Below are positions 21,181-30,554 of a stretch of 64,000 nucleotides of DNA, piece by piece. This DNA comes from Trichobilharzia regenti (lineage: Eukaryota; Platyhelminthes; Trematoda; Strigeidida; Schistosomatidae). The stretch lies in NCBI GenBank assembly GCA_944472135.2, contig OX235264.1:81912319-81976318 (forward strand), written 5' to 3'. Position 1 is the first letter of the stretch. The number at the start of each line of letters is the position of its first letter. The notes under the pieces were generated by a model. That model was not told where the DNA came from, did not search any database, and saw nothing but the letters and a program-made list of their open reading frames with translations. A program made the position numbers and the translations under genes.

Positions 21181-22129
21181 CACGAATCAAGCGCTATACA
21201 ACCTTGAAATCATGTGCATGAACCTCAATGGAAGTTTATAATCACTCTATCGAAATTTAGCGAAGAAATCAAGATGAGACATTATGTCTAGCGGTCATTA
21301 GCAAGAAGAAGTGAATGACTTTACAAGGACGTATTTTCAACAAACAGCATAACTTATTTGATAGGCTTAATATTTACAAAAAGGATTTAATTCACACTCA
21401 CCTATTCACAAGGTGTTTTTTTTAACCCATTAACAACGAAACTATGATACACCAATACAATGTAATACAACTTAACTGTCTTTTTAAATTTGTTGCAATA
21501 TTTCAATAACTGATAATAGTTCCATTGCTTTCATACAGCTATTTGGTCGATAACAGATGGTCATTATGTAAATCATTGGAATGATGTGGTCCTATGCAAT
21601 TTCCTACTTTGATCTGCCTATCTGTATAAGATGAGGAATTCACTTTTCTAATAAGCACAACTTGTATTGCGCCCAGATGTGGAAAAAAAGACTATTACAT
21701 GCAGTGAATCCATTAGGATACTGTCAAAAATGATATCTAGATGATGCGTTGCATATAAGACAACAAATTTCAGAACTTAGTGTTTTTCCAGACATCTAGT
21801 CTATGCGTATACATGGATGACTGTCAGCTTAAAGCACTTTTAAAAATATTTACAAGACATAAATTAGCAGTTTTGTTAGAAATATATATATTAAAAAGTC
21901 ACAGTCATAATATATATAACATAATGAAGTGACAAGTGAACGACATTCTAATCGAGAAAAACTGTCGTATATGCAATTCATAAGTCTGTTAGATTTATTC
22001 CATTGCATTTCAGGCGAACAGAACTAACTGATATTCTCATGGACAAGTTCATGACATTTTTTTGGAACAGTTTGATAAACAAAACCCTTTGTGTTAAAAC
22101 TATTTGCACATTCCTAAAAGTCTCCGTAT
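21181..22129. other. AT-rich interval, no feature recognised
   Basis: Nothing supported. Confidence 0.4.
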
Positions 22130-22335
22130 GAAAGGCGGCAAAGTGTTCTTAGGCGCAATTGCCAAACATCTGATTAACACGGGATATACAGTGGAAATTA
22201 GATACGCTTTCAAATAGTCAATACACAAACAAAACTACGGTTACTTCAGTCCGCAGAAGCAATTGCTATCAAAAGATTTCGACCCAACCTTTGTATAAAG
22301 AAAGATAGTGTGACTAATCCCTCACTACCCTGATA
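22130..22335 (+). pseudogene. Penelope endonuclease carboxyl end (copy 3)
   Basis: Translation gives GAIAKHLINTGYTVEI, then a stop, then LLQSAEAIAIKRFRPNLCIKK. This matches the end of the GIY-YIG module in copies 1 (ILDHLVQTGYK..AEAIAIRLKQPALC) and 2. Only the last 60-70 residues remain. A tail of unknown extent follows. Confidence 0.6.
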
Positions 22336-23040
22336 ACTGTGATTGTTTTGTTCGTGTGCTTTTGTGTTTTGTTCTGTTGCGTAACATTCCACTAAATTTT
22401 GATTTTAACCTGAATTGAACTCACCATTAAGTTTCCAAATCTAGTGAAATGTTTTGTCTATGTCATAACTTTAATTTACTATTCACCCCCACCCTTTTGA
22501 TGTCTCCATCATAATATGTATAATTCACTCTGTTGTCCAATCTTGTATTTTGTCCCTAGTCAGTCCTTGTTTCAAAGTGACATCTGAATTCAACCGCCCA
22601 CTTGTCCAATTATGCTATAAATAGTTAGTCTTCTAACACTGAACAATTCGTCTACTTTTGGAATTATATTGCTTACACTTTCGATCGGTAACTCGAAGTC
22701 GCTGTGAAAAAAGTATGCTCACAAAATTTTGTAACATATAATTTGACTTTTTTGGTATGTGCGCCGTTGAAGAGAATCCATGAAGTAAAACGGGGTCGCA
22801 TTATCCTACAAATAAGTTCGTCCTGTCCTCGTTCGCACTAATAAAGCCAACTGGTTGTATGAAAGTCATTTGCTTCATATTCTGGCAATACAGTTTATTA
22901 TACAGGGAAATAGACATCTTCAACCCCAGATCAATATACAATAAGGTCAACTTGAAACACTGATTATGATTTCATGCTCAACTGTGACTGATGCATACAA
23001 TCATACTATCCTAGACTTTACACCGAACTTAATTTAACCT
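22336..23040. other. AT-rich interval, no feature recognised
   Basis: It may include the 3' untranslated region of the Penelope remnant. Nothing else is supported. Confidence 0.35.
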
Positions 23041-23433
23041 ATTATTTATTATTGTTCTTTCCATGCATCCTAAGTGGAATATATGGCTTCAGCGACACAT
23101 CTCAAGTGACACACTTTCAAGTAGCTACACAACTGTCCACAAGCTTTCATCTCCTAATCAACTGATCTTGTCCACGTTATCTTCCGACGCCTAACCATTA
23201 GCTTCATATTCAAATTTCACTCAAGAGTCTAACGTGTGATATTACTTCATGGTCTCCTAAGCGTATGTTCAAACCAAGTCCATTCCCTTCTGCATAGTTG
23301 CGGGCTATAACGTTACTGGATGGCTTGCTGCATGCCACAGTTCCTTGTTACTTGTCCTTTCTGGCCAGCCATCTAATCTTCAGTACGGAGAGAAGGAAGC
23401 TACTGACAAAAATTTGAAATAGGCCGTTGGGAA
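23041..23433 (-). mobile_element. RTE-2 LINE 3' end, diverged
   Basis: Minus-strand match to the 3' third of RTE-2: CTTTCTGGCCAGCCATCTAA (23367-23386) corresponds to CTTTCTGGCCCGGCCATCTG at 7550, and GGAATATATGGCTTC near 23070 corresponds to GGAACATAGGGGCTTC at 7290. It is much more diverged than copies A and B. A SINE lies directly beside it. Confidence 0.6.
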
Positions 23434-23688
23434 TGCGCGTCGGTGGCACAGCGGTTAGGACGCTTGCCGACCATGCACATGGTTCGGGGTTCGATCCCCG
23501 GTCACAGACGCACTCCTTTACCTCGCTAAGTCAGAAATAATGCCGGTAAAGAGGAAAGGTTGGGCATAAGGCTAGCAACCCAATCCTATAAAATTAAACA
23601 CTTCTACAGAAACTTCAAGCCACTAGCATGAGGCCCTATGTTCCACTAGGAACCCAAGGGAACAATAATAATAATAATAAAGTCACCA
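23434..23688 (+). mobile_element. tRNA-derived SINE with RTE-2 tail
   Basis: The best-preserved copy: A box region GGTGGCACAGCGGTTAGG (23442-23459), B box GGGTTCGATCCCCGG (23487-23501), a body with CTCCTTTACCTCGCTAAGTC, then GGCCCTATGTTCCACTAGGAACCC and (ATA/TAA)n to 23688. The last 50 bases are almost identical to the end of RTE-2 copy B (28167-28207). Confidence 0.9.
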
Positions 23689-24250
23689 TAATCAAAATAA
23701 TTTCATCTAGATTACTGCACAAGTCAATAACTCAGGGAAACGTATTCAGCGCAGTAAATGCAAGTCAAAGGAAACTGCATTGTATATAAATGCAAGTAAA
23801 TACTTATTAAAAACGATAAAATCGATATGATTACGAAGTATATTCACCCTTACATAAATGATTAGACTTCTTTCTAAATGATATTTATTTTATATACATG
23901 ATAAAAACAGTCATTCAGTTGAAATTAATGAAATAATATACCTTTTGAGTGATTGAAAAAAAGTGAGCACTGAACAAAAATCAATAGAAAAATATATCTA
24001 TACATGTCACAACTTGGTAAGTATTAGTTATATGCATATATCATAAGCAACTGAAGCTGTATGCCTTTTAGAATAGGCCGTGCTTGCATAATACCAATAT
24101 ACTTCAGTTGGACATTAGTGTCATGTATCAAGTCCTTTGTTTGCTGACCGAGTTCAATCAGCCAATTTTGCAGTGTGACCACCATGCCATTTGGCTCATC
24201 ACCACAGTGCACTCTGTATTAATGTTAAATGGTTAGGGGCAATCGGCACC

Positions 24251-24297
24251 AAGCCTTGGACCCAGGTTTCGTGCTTGTTAGTACTCATCACCAAGGC
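24251..24297 (-). ncRNA. Hammerhead ribozyme, short helix III
   Basis: On the minus strand: CCTTGG (helix I), TGATGA, GTACTAACAAGCAC (helix II region), GAAA, CCTGGGTC, then CCAAGG closing helix I exactly. The core reads GTGATGA rather than CTGATGA. Helix III can be ACC/GGT over a two-base loop, with predicted cleavage after GTC. Confidence 0.6.
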
Positions 24298-24622
24298 GTA
24301 TCTACAATCCATAAGGAACTCATGTCCCTTCTGAGATTCGAACCAATGTCACTGCATTCAGAGACGCCACCAGTAAGCTATTTAAGTTCGCGATTGACTT
24401 TCTGTAGGACTGTATTAGATACTTCAATTGGACATTAACTAGTGGCATACGTCTAGTCCTTTGTTTACTGCAGACCGAATTCTGTCAGTCAAGTTTGCAA
24501 TACAGTCGTACAGGAGGTCGATTGTTAGCCCAGATAACTCAGTGATAAGGTCTCTGACAGCAGTACTAGATAACACAGGTTCGGATCTCAAAAGGGATAT
24601 GAGTTTCTTCAAGAGTGCAGAT

Positions 24623-24670
24623 ACGTCTCGCTGACGAGTGGCAAAAAGCACGAGACCTGAGTCCAAAACT
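24623..24670 (+). ncRNA. Hammerhead ribozyme, decayed
   Basis: A canonical CTGACGA core (24631-24637), helix II GTG...CAC, then GAGA where GAAA is required, and CCTGAGTC. The substitution in GAAA should abolish activity. Confidence 0.5.
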
Positions 24671-25170
24671 TCCTACCGAATACCTCCAACCATCTAATAA
24701 TAATAATCTCAATATAGAAGAAATAAGTGCAGTGCAAAGTCACGAACTGCATTCTACCCTGCATATAACAATTAATTTAGGCATTCGCTGAAACACATAT
24801 CCATAAAAAAGGAATAGTCTATAAGTAGATATAAAATTACCAAGCGAAAATGTTTGATTAAGGGTATTATACATAAAGTATGGGAAGAAAAACCAGAGTT
24901 AAGAGAGACATAATATTAATAAACTTGATTATTCATTAACGACGTTTATTTGTTTCTTGTAAATGTTTATTTCCTTGATAAACAATATAGAATTGGCTCA
25001 GGTGATCAACTTTGATCCATAACTGTTATACGATGGTGGACAGTGCTAATTGACTGTTGAAAACTGACTAGTACTGGTAGTAGGAAACAAGTCATGTACT
25101 TGATCGTCCATATGATTTTGACTCTGATCTTAACATAATAAAGTAGTGAATAACAATTCTTTTCTTTTTC

Positions 25171-25605
25171 TTTTACGAGTTGATCATGGATTGATATCAG
25201 TTAGAGAACCATTAAAAACCAGGGAGTACTGGACTAACCCTTACAAACCAAACTATAGAAAATTAATCTGATGCTCACTAGTGACTTGCTACAGGATGGA
25301 GTTTCCTGGAGGTCTAGTGAGAAGTCGTGACCAGTGAGGTCCAATTAGATGTCACGTGTGTGGATGGTTGGGATCGCGCTAAATCACGAATTGGTAGAAG
25401 TTAGAATTCATGAGCCATTGAATCGGGTCCCAGTAGCTGAATGGTATATGAGCTTGCCTTGTAACCGGAAGGTCCTGGGTTCGAAGCCTGGTGGTGGGTG
25501 CGTACTGGCGATGATTCCCAAACTAGGATGAAACAGCAGCTGTCCAGTACTCCCTGGTTTTCAATAGTTCTCTAACTGATATCAATCCGTGATCAACTCG
25601 TAAAA
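25171..25605. mobile_element. Hammerhead SINE flanked by its own inverted tail
   Basis: A plus-strand unit (about 25385-25605) has the leader AGAAGTTAGAATTCATG, a tRNA-like domain (CAGTAGCTGAATGGTATATG and GGGTTCGAAGCC), a hammerhead and the tail. Its last 60 bases recur as a reverse complement at 25171-25235 (CGAGTTGATCATGGATTGAT against ATCAATCCGTGATCAACTCG), so the whole has terminal inverted repeats of about 60 bp. The intervening 25236-25384 is not a full second unit. Confidence 0.75.
25502..25551 (+). ncRNA. Hammerhead ribozyme, degenerate
   Basis: GTACTG and CAGTAC can form a 6-bp helix I. The core is GCGATGA instead of CTGANGA. Helix II (TTCCCAAACTAGGA) and TGAAACAGCAGCTGTC follow. 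Family membership is clear from CCAAACTAGGA and AGCTGTCCAGTAC; activity is unlikely. Confidence 0.55.
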
Positions 25606-25671
25606 ACATAACTTTCAGTTGCTCTGATGGTCGTAATACATGTAACAAAGATAGATAAGTAAGATTATTTA

Positions 25672-25694
25672 TTATTATTATTATTATTATTATA
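25672..25694. repeat. (TTA)n microsatellite
   Basis: About seven TTA units just upstream of the host exon region. Confidence 0.85.
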
Positions 25695-25977
25695 TCCTTT
25701 AACTAAGTAATTAAGTAATCTTTTAAGTAAGATTGGGTGATGTGAAATCAATAAGCTGTTAGAATAAAGACTGTGAGAAGTAAACATTAACTTCTTCATT
25801 GAAAAAAATATACATGAAATTGAGGGAGTGACCATAACTAAGAACTTATTAAGTGTTTAACATTACTAAATGATAAGAGCAGGGAAGTAAATGTGGCGAG
25901 AAACATTTAAAAAAGAACCAAGTGAAAAGAACAGCGTTTGAAAATAATAATAAAAAACAACAATAAAGAATACTTAC

Positions 25978-26114
25978 GTTTAAATTAAGTTCACCGGTTG
26001 GAGATGTGTTCAGGACTAATATTGTAACTCGACTAATTCGACGAACTTCCAAACCATCAGGTAATTTTCCTACATGTTTACTTTCATTAATTAAATACAG
26101 CCTCCAATCACTAT
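25978..26114 (-). CDS. INPP5F/Sac2-like phosphatase, exon 3
   Basis: A 137-base exon on the minus strand with acceptor TTTTGCAG (intron side at 26115) and donor GTAAGTATTC (from 25977 down). With the one base left by exon 2 it encodes 46 codons exactly: DSDWRLYLINES, KHVGKLPDGLEVRRISRVTI, then LVLNTSPTGELNLN. The HVGKLP and EV.R.SR..ILVL pattern corresponds to the segment after VEGVIGKI in animal INPP5F (Sac2), with VGKLPG.HEV. INPP5F is an endosomal phosphatase acting on phosphatidylinositol 4-phosphate. The catalytic CX5R domain would be encoded further downstream, below this exon, and was not found. Confidence 0.82.
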
Positions 26115-26685
26115 CTGCAAAATAAATATGGACGGCAATTAAAATGACTCATGATATAATGTCTAGTTTTTATTGATTACAAATATGATAATTAGGGATA
26201 AAAAAACAGACAAAGTTAACTTCAGTCAGCTGTGCAATTCTCTATCTGATATGGCACGTAACCGTTCGTCATTATGAATATAGATAAATACCATAAATTA
26301 CATAGATTAATGAGAAACTATTTGTTAATACACTGCAACTAGTCAGTAGTTATATAACCAAGACCTCTCGTAAGATCTAATTTTAGTGCTGTCAACTTTC
26401 ACCACTGATGTCCTAGAATTATGCCATTCAGCTGGAGTCTAACGGTTGGCATTCCTCTACTTCAACAGTAGCTTCCACTGCAGAAACTAAACGTCTCAAA
26501 CCAGTATGAAAATACTCTTTGATACTGTTTAGTTTCCATTGGTGTTGACAAAGACTTGGTCACTGTCAGACAGTAAAGCTTAGAAAAATTAAACAATTTA
26601 TATTCTCCTCCCCTGAGCAATAAATCTAATTTCTTCTTAAACTAATCAAGTAGTTAATATCATCCAGCTAATAATACCATGTGTC

Positions 26686-26915
26686 GATGGTTTAGTGGTT
26701 GAATGCTGCTCACCAGCCACGAAGGAGATTCAGAATCGATTGACGGTCGAAGCTCTCCTAAACCTCGCCTAGTTTACTAGCCCGTATAGAAAACGCGGAA
26801 AAAAAGAGAGGTTGGATGAAAAATTGGAAACTCCACCCCATAAAAACAACGCCACCACACCGATACTTAAACTTCAAAGCATGAAGCCCTCAGTTCCTTT
26901 CGGAAAGCACGAGGT
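26686..26915 (+). mobile_element. tRNA-derived SINE, diverged
   Basis: The head is GATGGTTTAGTGGTTGAATG (A-box-like) and a decayed B box GATTCAGAATCG. The body has CTAAACCTCGCCTAGTTTAC, also found at 29180. The tail is GAAGCCCTCAGTTCC, a diverged form of the RTE-2 tail. Confidence 0.7.
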
Positions 26916-26964
26916 AATATCATCCACCAGTATATCAATGATACAAAAGACAATCCCAAGATTA

Positions 26965-28205
26965 AGATAAAAGCAATAAAAGGCAATCAAACCTCTACCT
27001 CAACTTTATAGACTTCGAGAAGGCCTTCGACAGTTAGCGCTGACCGCGAAGTCATTTGGAAACTACCCGAGTACTACGGTGTACCCCAAAATATTCATCA
27101 ACCTTATTCAACAGCTGTACGACAACGGCGGAACATGTCAACTGATCCACAACGGAAAACTCAGCGAGGCTTGTGGGGTAAACACAGGAGTCAGACAAGG
27201 GTGCTTATTATCACCAATGACATTCCTAATTGTGGTGGACTGGATTATGCGTCAGACAGTGGGAAACGAGAAGACAGGGATATCCTGGGCCGACCAACGT
27301 GAAGAACCTAGAAGACCTGGATTTCGCGCGTGGATGATTCATGTTTGATGTCACACAAAATCGATGACTTACAAGCGAAAACCGAAAAACTGGTCGAAGA
27401 AGCAGCCGGCGAAGACAGGACTCCAAGTGAGCATAGACAAGACGGAGGTGATAAAAATAACCAACCAACAACAACAGCAACAACATCCAGCGTCAATCAC
27501 CATCAACGGGAGGGATTTGAAAGAGGTTACTTCATTCACTTACCTATCTAGGGAGCATTGTCTCAAATACAGGCAGTGGGAACGGACGAGGATGTCAAAT
27601 CGAGCGAGAATCGGGAAGGCGAGCGAGAAACACATTCATCAACCTGAAACAAATCTGTAAATCTTCGTCACTCAGCCAGCATCAACAACAAAATTCGCTT
27701 GGATCTTCAATACAAACGTCCAGTCAGTCAGCTCTTCTATACGGATCAGAAACTTGGTGAACGGGTCACAAAGAATATCTCCAACAGCCTGTTGCAGACC
27801 CCTTCATCAACAACTGTCTTTGTTGGCTCTATACTGAAGATCAGATGGCCGGGCCGGAAAGAATCACCAACAAGAAACTATGGGAAGAAACGAACAAAAC
27901 AAGAACCAGCCAATCGCCCAACAAATATGCAGTAGAAAGTGGAGATGAATTAGACACTCGTTGAGGAGGCCGGTTGGTGACATCGCGCGTCAGGTCATTG
28001 CTCGAGTGGAGCCCGAAAGGGAAACGGCGAGTGAGACGTCAGTCCAAGGGTGACATAGAGAAGATCATGTAAAGAGGAGTTGAAAGAGTATGGACTAAGA
28101 TGGATGCAGGTGAAAAGTACAGAAGAAGGAAGACAGAAGTGGCAGGTGGAGACGTGCAGTTGAAGCCCTATGTTCCACTAGGAACCCAAGGGAACAATAA
28201 TAATA
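26965..28205 (+). mobile_element. RTE-2 LINE, 5'-truncated copy B
   Basis: Plus-strand copy of the element at 7253-8545, starting in the RT domain (TCAAACCTCTACCTCAACTT) and ending GAAGCCCTATGTTCCACTAG, GAACCCAAGGGAACAATAAT. It carries the same frame-breaking changes as copy A. Confidence 0.85.
27006..27935 (+). pseudogene. RTE-2 reverse transcriptase and distal domain, broken
   Basis: Segments in order: FIDFEKAFDS (27006-27036, followed by a stop), PKIFINLIQQLYDNGGTCQL (27086-27145), NTGVRQGCLLSPMTFLIVV (27180-27237), a frame change, then FA and DDSCLMSHKIDDLQAK on different frames because of a CGTG insertion at the catalytic box (about 27320-27345), then QVSIDKTEVIKI and SITINGRDLKEVTSFTYL (27420-27548), and the distal block (27699-27935). 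Several frames and stops. An enzyme with this box could not be active. Confidence 0.8.
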
Positions 28206-29174
28206 ATACCATAATAAGTTGTAAAAACACCAACTAATAAAAACTTCAATAATATTTCTGTGTTTTATACGAAATAATACCTCATCTTAAAGAGTTTCTC
28301 TCACATACTGATGTTGATTGACTAGGCTACTCAACCTCACTCGATACTAATACTTCGATCAAACATACATTTTTAGGGAGAAAATTAACTAAACAATTAA
28401 TATCCTTTCTATGAAAGACATGTCATTATTCTGACTATAAAGGATCACATGAATTTACTATTATATATATAGGCACATGTGTAAACTTCTTAATTATTAC
28501 TATATTTTTCCAAAGAAAATGTCTTTCCTAAACTAAAAAGTATGATCAATATAATTCTATACGTAAAAGAATTAATCAATCAATCAAACATAAAAAAACA
28601 ACCAATTAAAATACAACATTTAAACAGAAGTTGACTGCATCCCTACTCAGATAATGTTTAAAGATAATTTTTACAAAAGAAAAATGAAGTTTAAGTTGAG
28701 GATTTGAAGAAAATCACAACTGCATAGAATGAGGCATTGAACAACTTTAATGCATGCAGATACAGTGGATTAAGTTAAAAAATAATTGAAGAGTCAATTC
28801 AAATCATCAAACTTCGAATTCCAATTCTTAAACGCACGACACAATTAATGAAGTCTTAGAATTACTTCAGAGTTACATGCTACAATTTCCCTGATGAGAA
28901 TTTGTCCCTTTCCATGGGGAAGTATTCACATAAGACTGATGCCAAAAGGGATGACAGATTTTGTATTATCACCTTTTTGGTACAGTTATTGCAGGGAAAT
29001 ACAATGTAGCGGAGACACAGGTTTTCTATTTTACAAGGATACATAATTATTCATTGAGAAAAATAGAAGACTCTAGCCACAATTTAAGGTACCAAAAATC
29101 CAAGAGGAAGGTAGTCCTAACCTACTACAGCAAAATGTCCGAACACGATGATATGTTAGGATTTGTACGGCATG
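28206..29174. other. No feature recognised (intronic)
   Basis: AT-rich; a 72-codon plus-strand frame at 28961-29179 has no recognisable domain. Confidence 0.4.
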
Positions 29175-29315
29175 GCTAACCTCGCCTAGTTTACTAGCCC
29201 GCTAGGTTTGTAACCAGTCCCAAGACCGAGTAAAGAGGGAGCATGGGGCGTGGGGCTACCCACTCTACACCACAAAACTAATAAAACTGCTACAGAAGCT
29301 TCAACGCAGAAGAAA
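29175..29315 (+). mobile_element. SINE body, head missing
   Basis: CTAACCTCGCCTAGTTTACTAGCCCG and the following block up to ACTGCTACAGAAGCTTCAA match the bodies of the SINEs at 26686 and 23434. The tRNA-like head is absent. Because the boundary sequence exceeds what I can align confidently, the ends are approximate. Confidence 0.6.
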
Positions 29316-29404
29316 AATATTAAAAATATAAAAAAACTTATTCCTCTCTTGGATTAGAGAGGCGAAATGACACAGAGGGCTCCTGAAAGCCAGACTTCAG
29401 GAAG

Positions 29405-30205
29405 CCAGTCAGCCGATGTGTCTTCTCTCGATGAAAACAAGAATAACAATGGCGACGTGGAATGTACGCAAGATGTATGAGACAGGGAAGGCTGCCCGGG
29501 TAGCCAACGAAATGAGAAGATATGGCACAGAAGTGCTGGTTATCTGTGAGAGAGGATGGAATGGATGTGGTGAGTCAGTGATCGGCTTCGGTCTGAATAC
29601 ACAGATGACAACCACGATCACACTGAGGAGGTCGCTATCATGATGTCACCAGTGGCATCCAAAGCCCTAATGCAGTGGGAACCGATTTTATCCAGGATCC
29701 TAACAGCAAGATTCAACTCAAGAGGAGAGAAGGAAGGTCACAATTATCCGATGCTACATACCTACAAACAACGCGGAACAAGAGAAGAAGGAAGACTTTT
29801 GCAGACAACTACAAACAATAATGGACAACATCCCGAATGGCTACATCAAAATCCTCATGGACGATTTGAATGCAGGCTAAACTGGGAGCAGATAAAACAG
29901 TGAGAAAACCATGAGTCGACAGGCTCTCACTCAGTAAAATCAATGAGAAAGAAGAACTCTCCGCAGAATTCTGAGCTTTTATGACTTGGTGATTGGAGGC
30001 AGCGTGTACAAACACAAGGATATACACAAAGCAACATGGATTTAGCATGACGGATACACCAAAAATCAGATGGACTTCATCTCAACCTCAATAATTGGGG
30101 ACGCAGCCTCCTAGATGTAAAGTCGAGAAGGGGAGAAAATATGGCTTAAGACCATCATCTAGCTCAAGGAACATACAAGGTGAAGCTGAAATCCTTCAGA
30201 ACAAA
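29405..30205 (+). mobile_element. RTE-3 LINE, 5' endonuclease fragment
   Basis: The reading frame beginning at 29416 gives MKTRITMATWNVRKMYETGK, then AARVANEMRRYGTEVLVICE, the start of an APE-type endonuclease (TWNV motif). Further pieces in shifting frames follow, including one near 30050-30200 corresponding to ..NQ.D.I...RRSL.DV...RG...A.DHHL..G..KVKLK.FR. The catalytic SDHH is decayed (DHH retained). Stops and frame changes abound. The 46491-47586 fragment is the continuation of the same kind of element. Confidence 0.72.
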
Positions 30206-30420
30206 TGGAGTTAGTTTCAAACGCCAAAAGGTTATCTACTAGACCATTTGGGCCACGAGAGCCACACCTTGTGCAACTCATGTCAGCCGGAACACTACCA
30301 CTCACTGGGGAATGTAAGCACGCGCAGTGATGAGTCCCAAATAGGACGAAATGTGCATTTTAGGTTTTACTGCTAGTCACCATTCAACAAAATGCTAGTA
30401 TGAGACTGCTGAAAAGTCCC
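30205..30420. mobile_element. Sm-alpha-like SINE parts in opposite orientation
   Basis: A minus-strand tRNA-like head (30276 to 30231, homologous to 4516-4550) is followed by a plus-strand hammerhead unit (30326-30368). At 30405-30420 there is also ACTGCTGAAAAGTCCCA, the 5' half of the other hammerhead family. It looks like at least two SINE fragments joined head to head. Confidence 0.6.
30326..30368 (+). ncRNA. Sm-alpha-type hammerhead ribozyme
   Basis: GTGATGA (first core base G instead of C), helix II GTCCCAAATAGGAC, GAAA, then TGTGCATTT. The helix II hairpin with GAAA (30333-30353) is identical to the well-known schistosome Sm-alpha hammerhead. Helix III can be ATG/CAT. The core substitution should reduce or abolish cleavage. 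Confidence 0.72.
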
Positions 30421-30554
30421 ACACAAACAACCACCTATCACACTAAACCCGGAATTTCGAGCCTCTATTAGTTTGAAATATCGCACCAATATCTCGCAGT
30501 CCTGAACTCAATAACGAATAATCGCAAATGAAAATATCTGAGTGAGTTTCAAAA

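Larger units (their letters stand above)
24095..24690. mobile_element. Hammerhead-SINE cluster with inverted copies
   Basis: A leader of about 90 bases (24100-24190, ACTTCAGTTGGACATTA..) recurs in the same orientation at 24422-24515. Between them is a minus-strand unit (about 24400 to 24229) with a B-box-like TTGGTTCGAATCTC. The plus-strand unit (24422-24690) has a tRNA-like region (TAGCCCAGATAACTCAGTGA and CAGGTTCGGATCTC). Both units carry a hammerhead-like motif distal to the tRNA-like part, so heads face each other as at 9236-9700. Sequence differs from that family. Confidence 0.68.
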
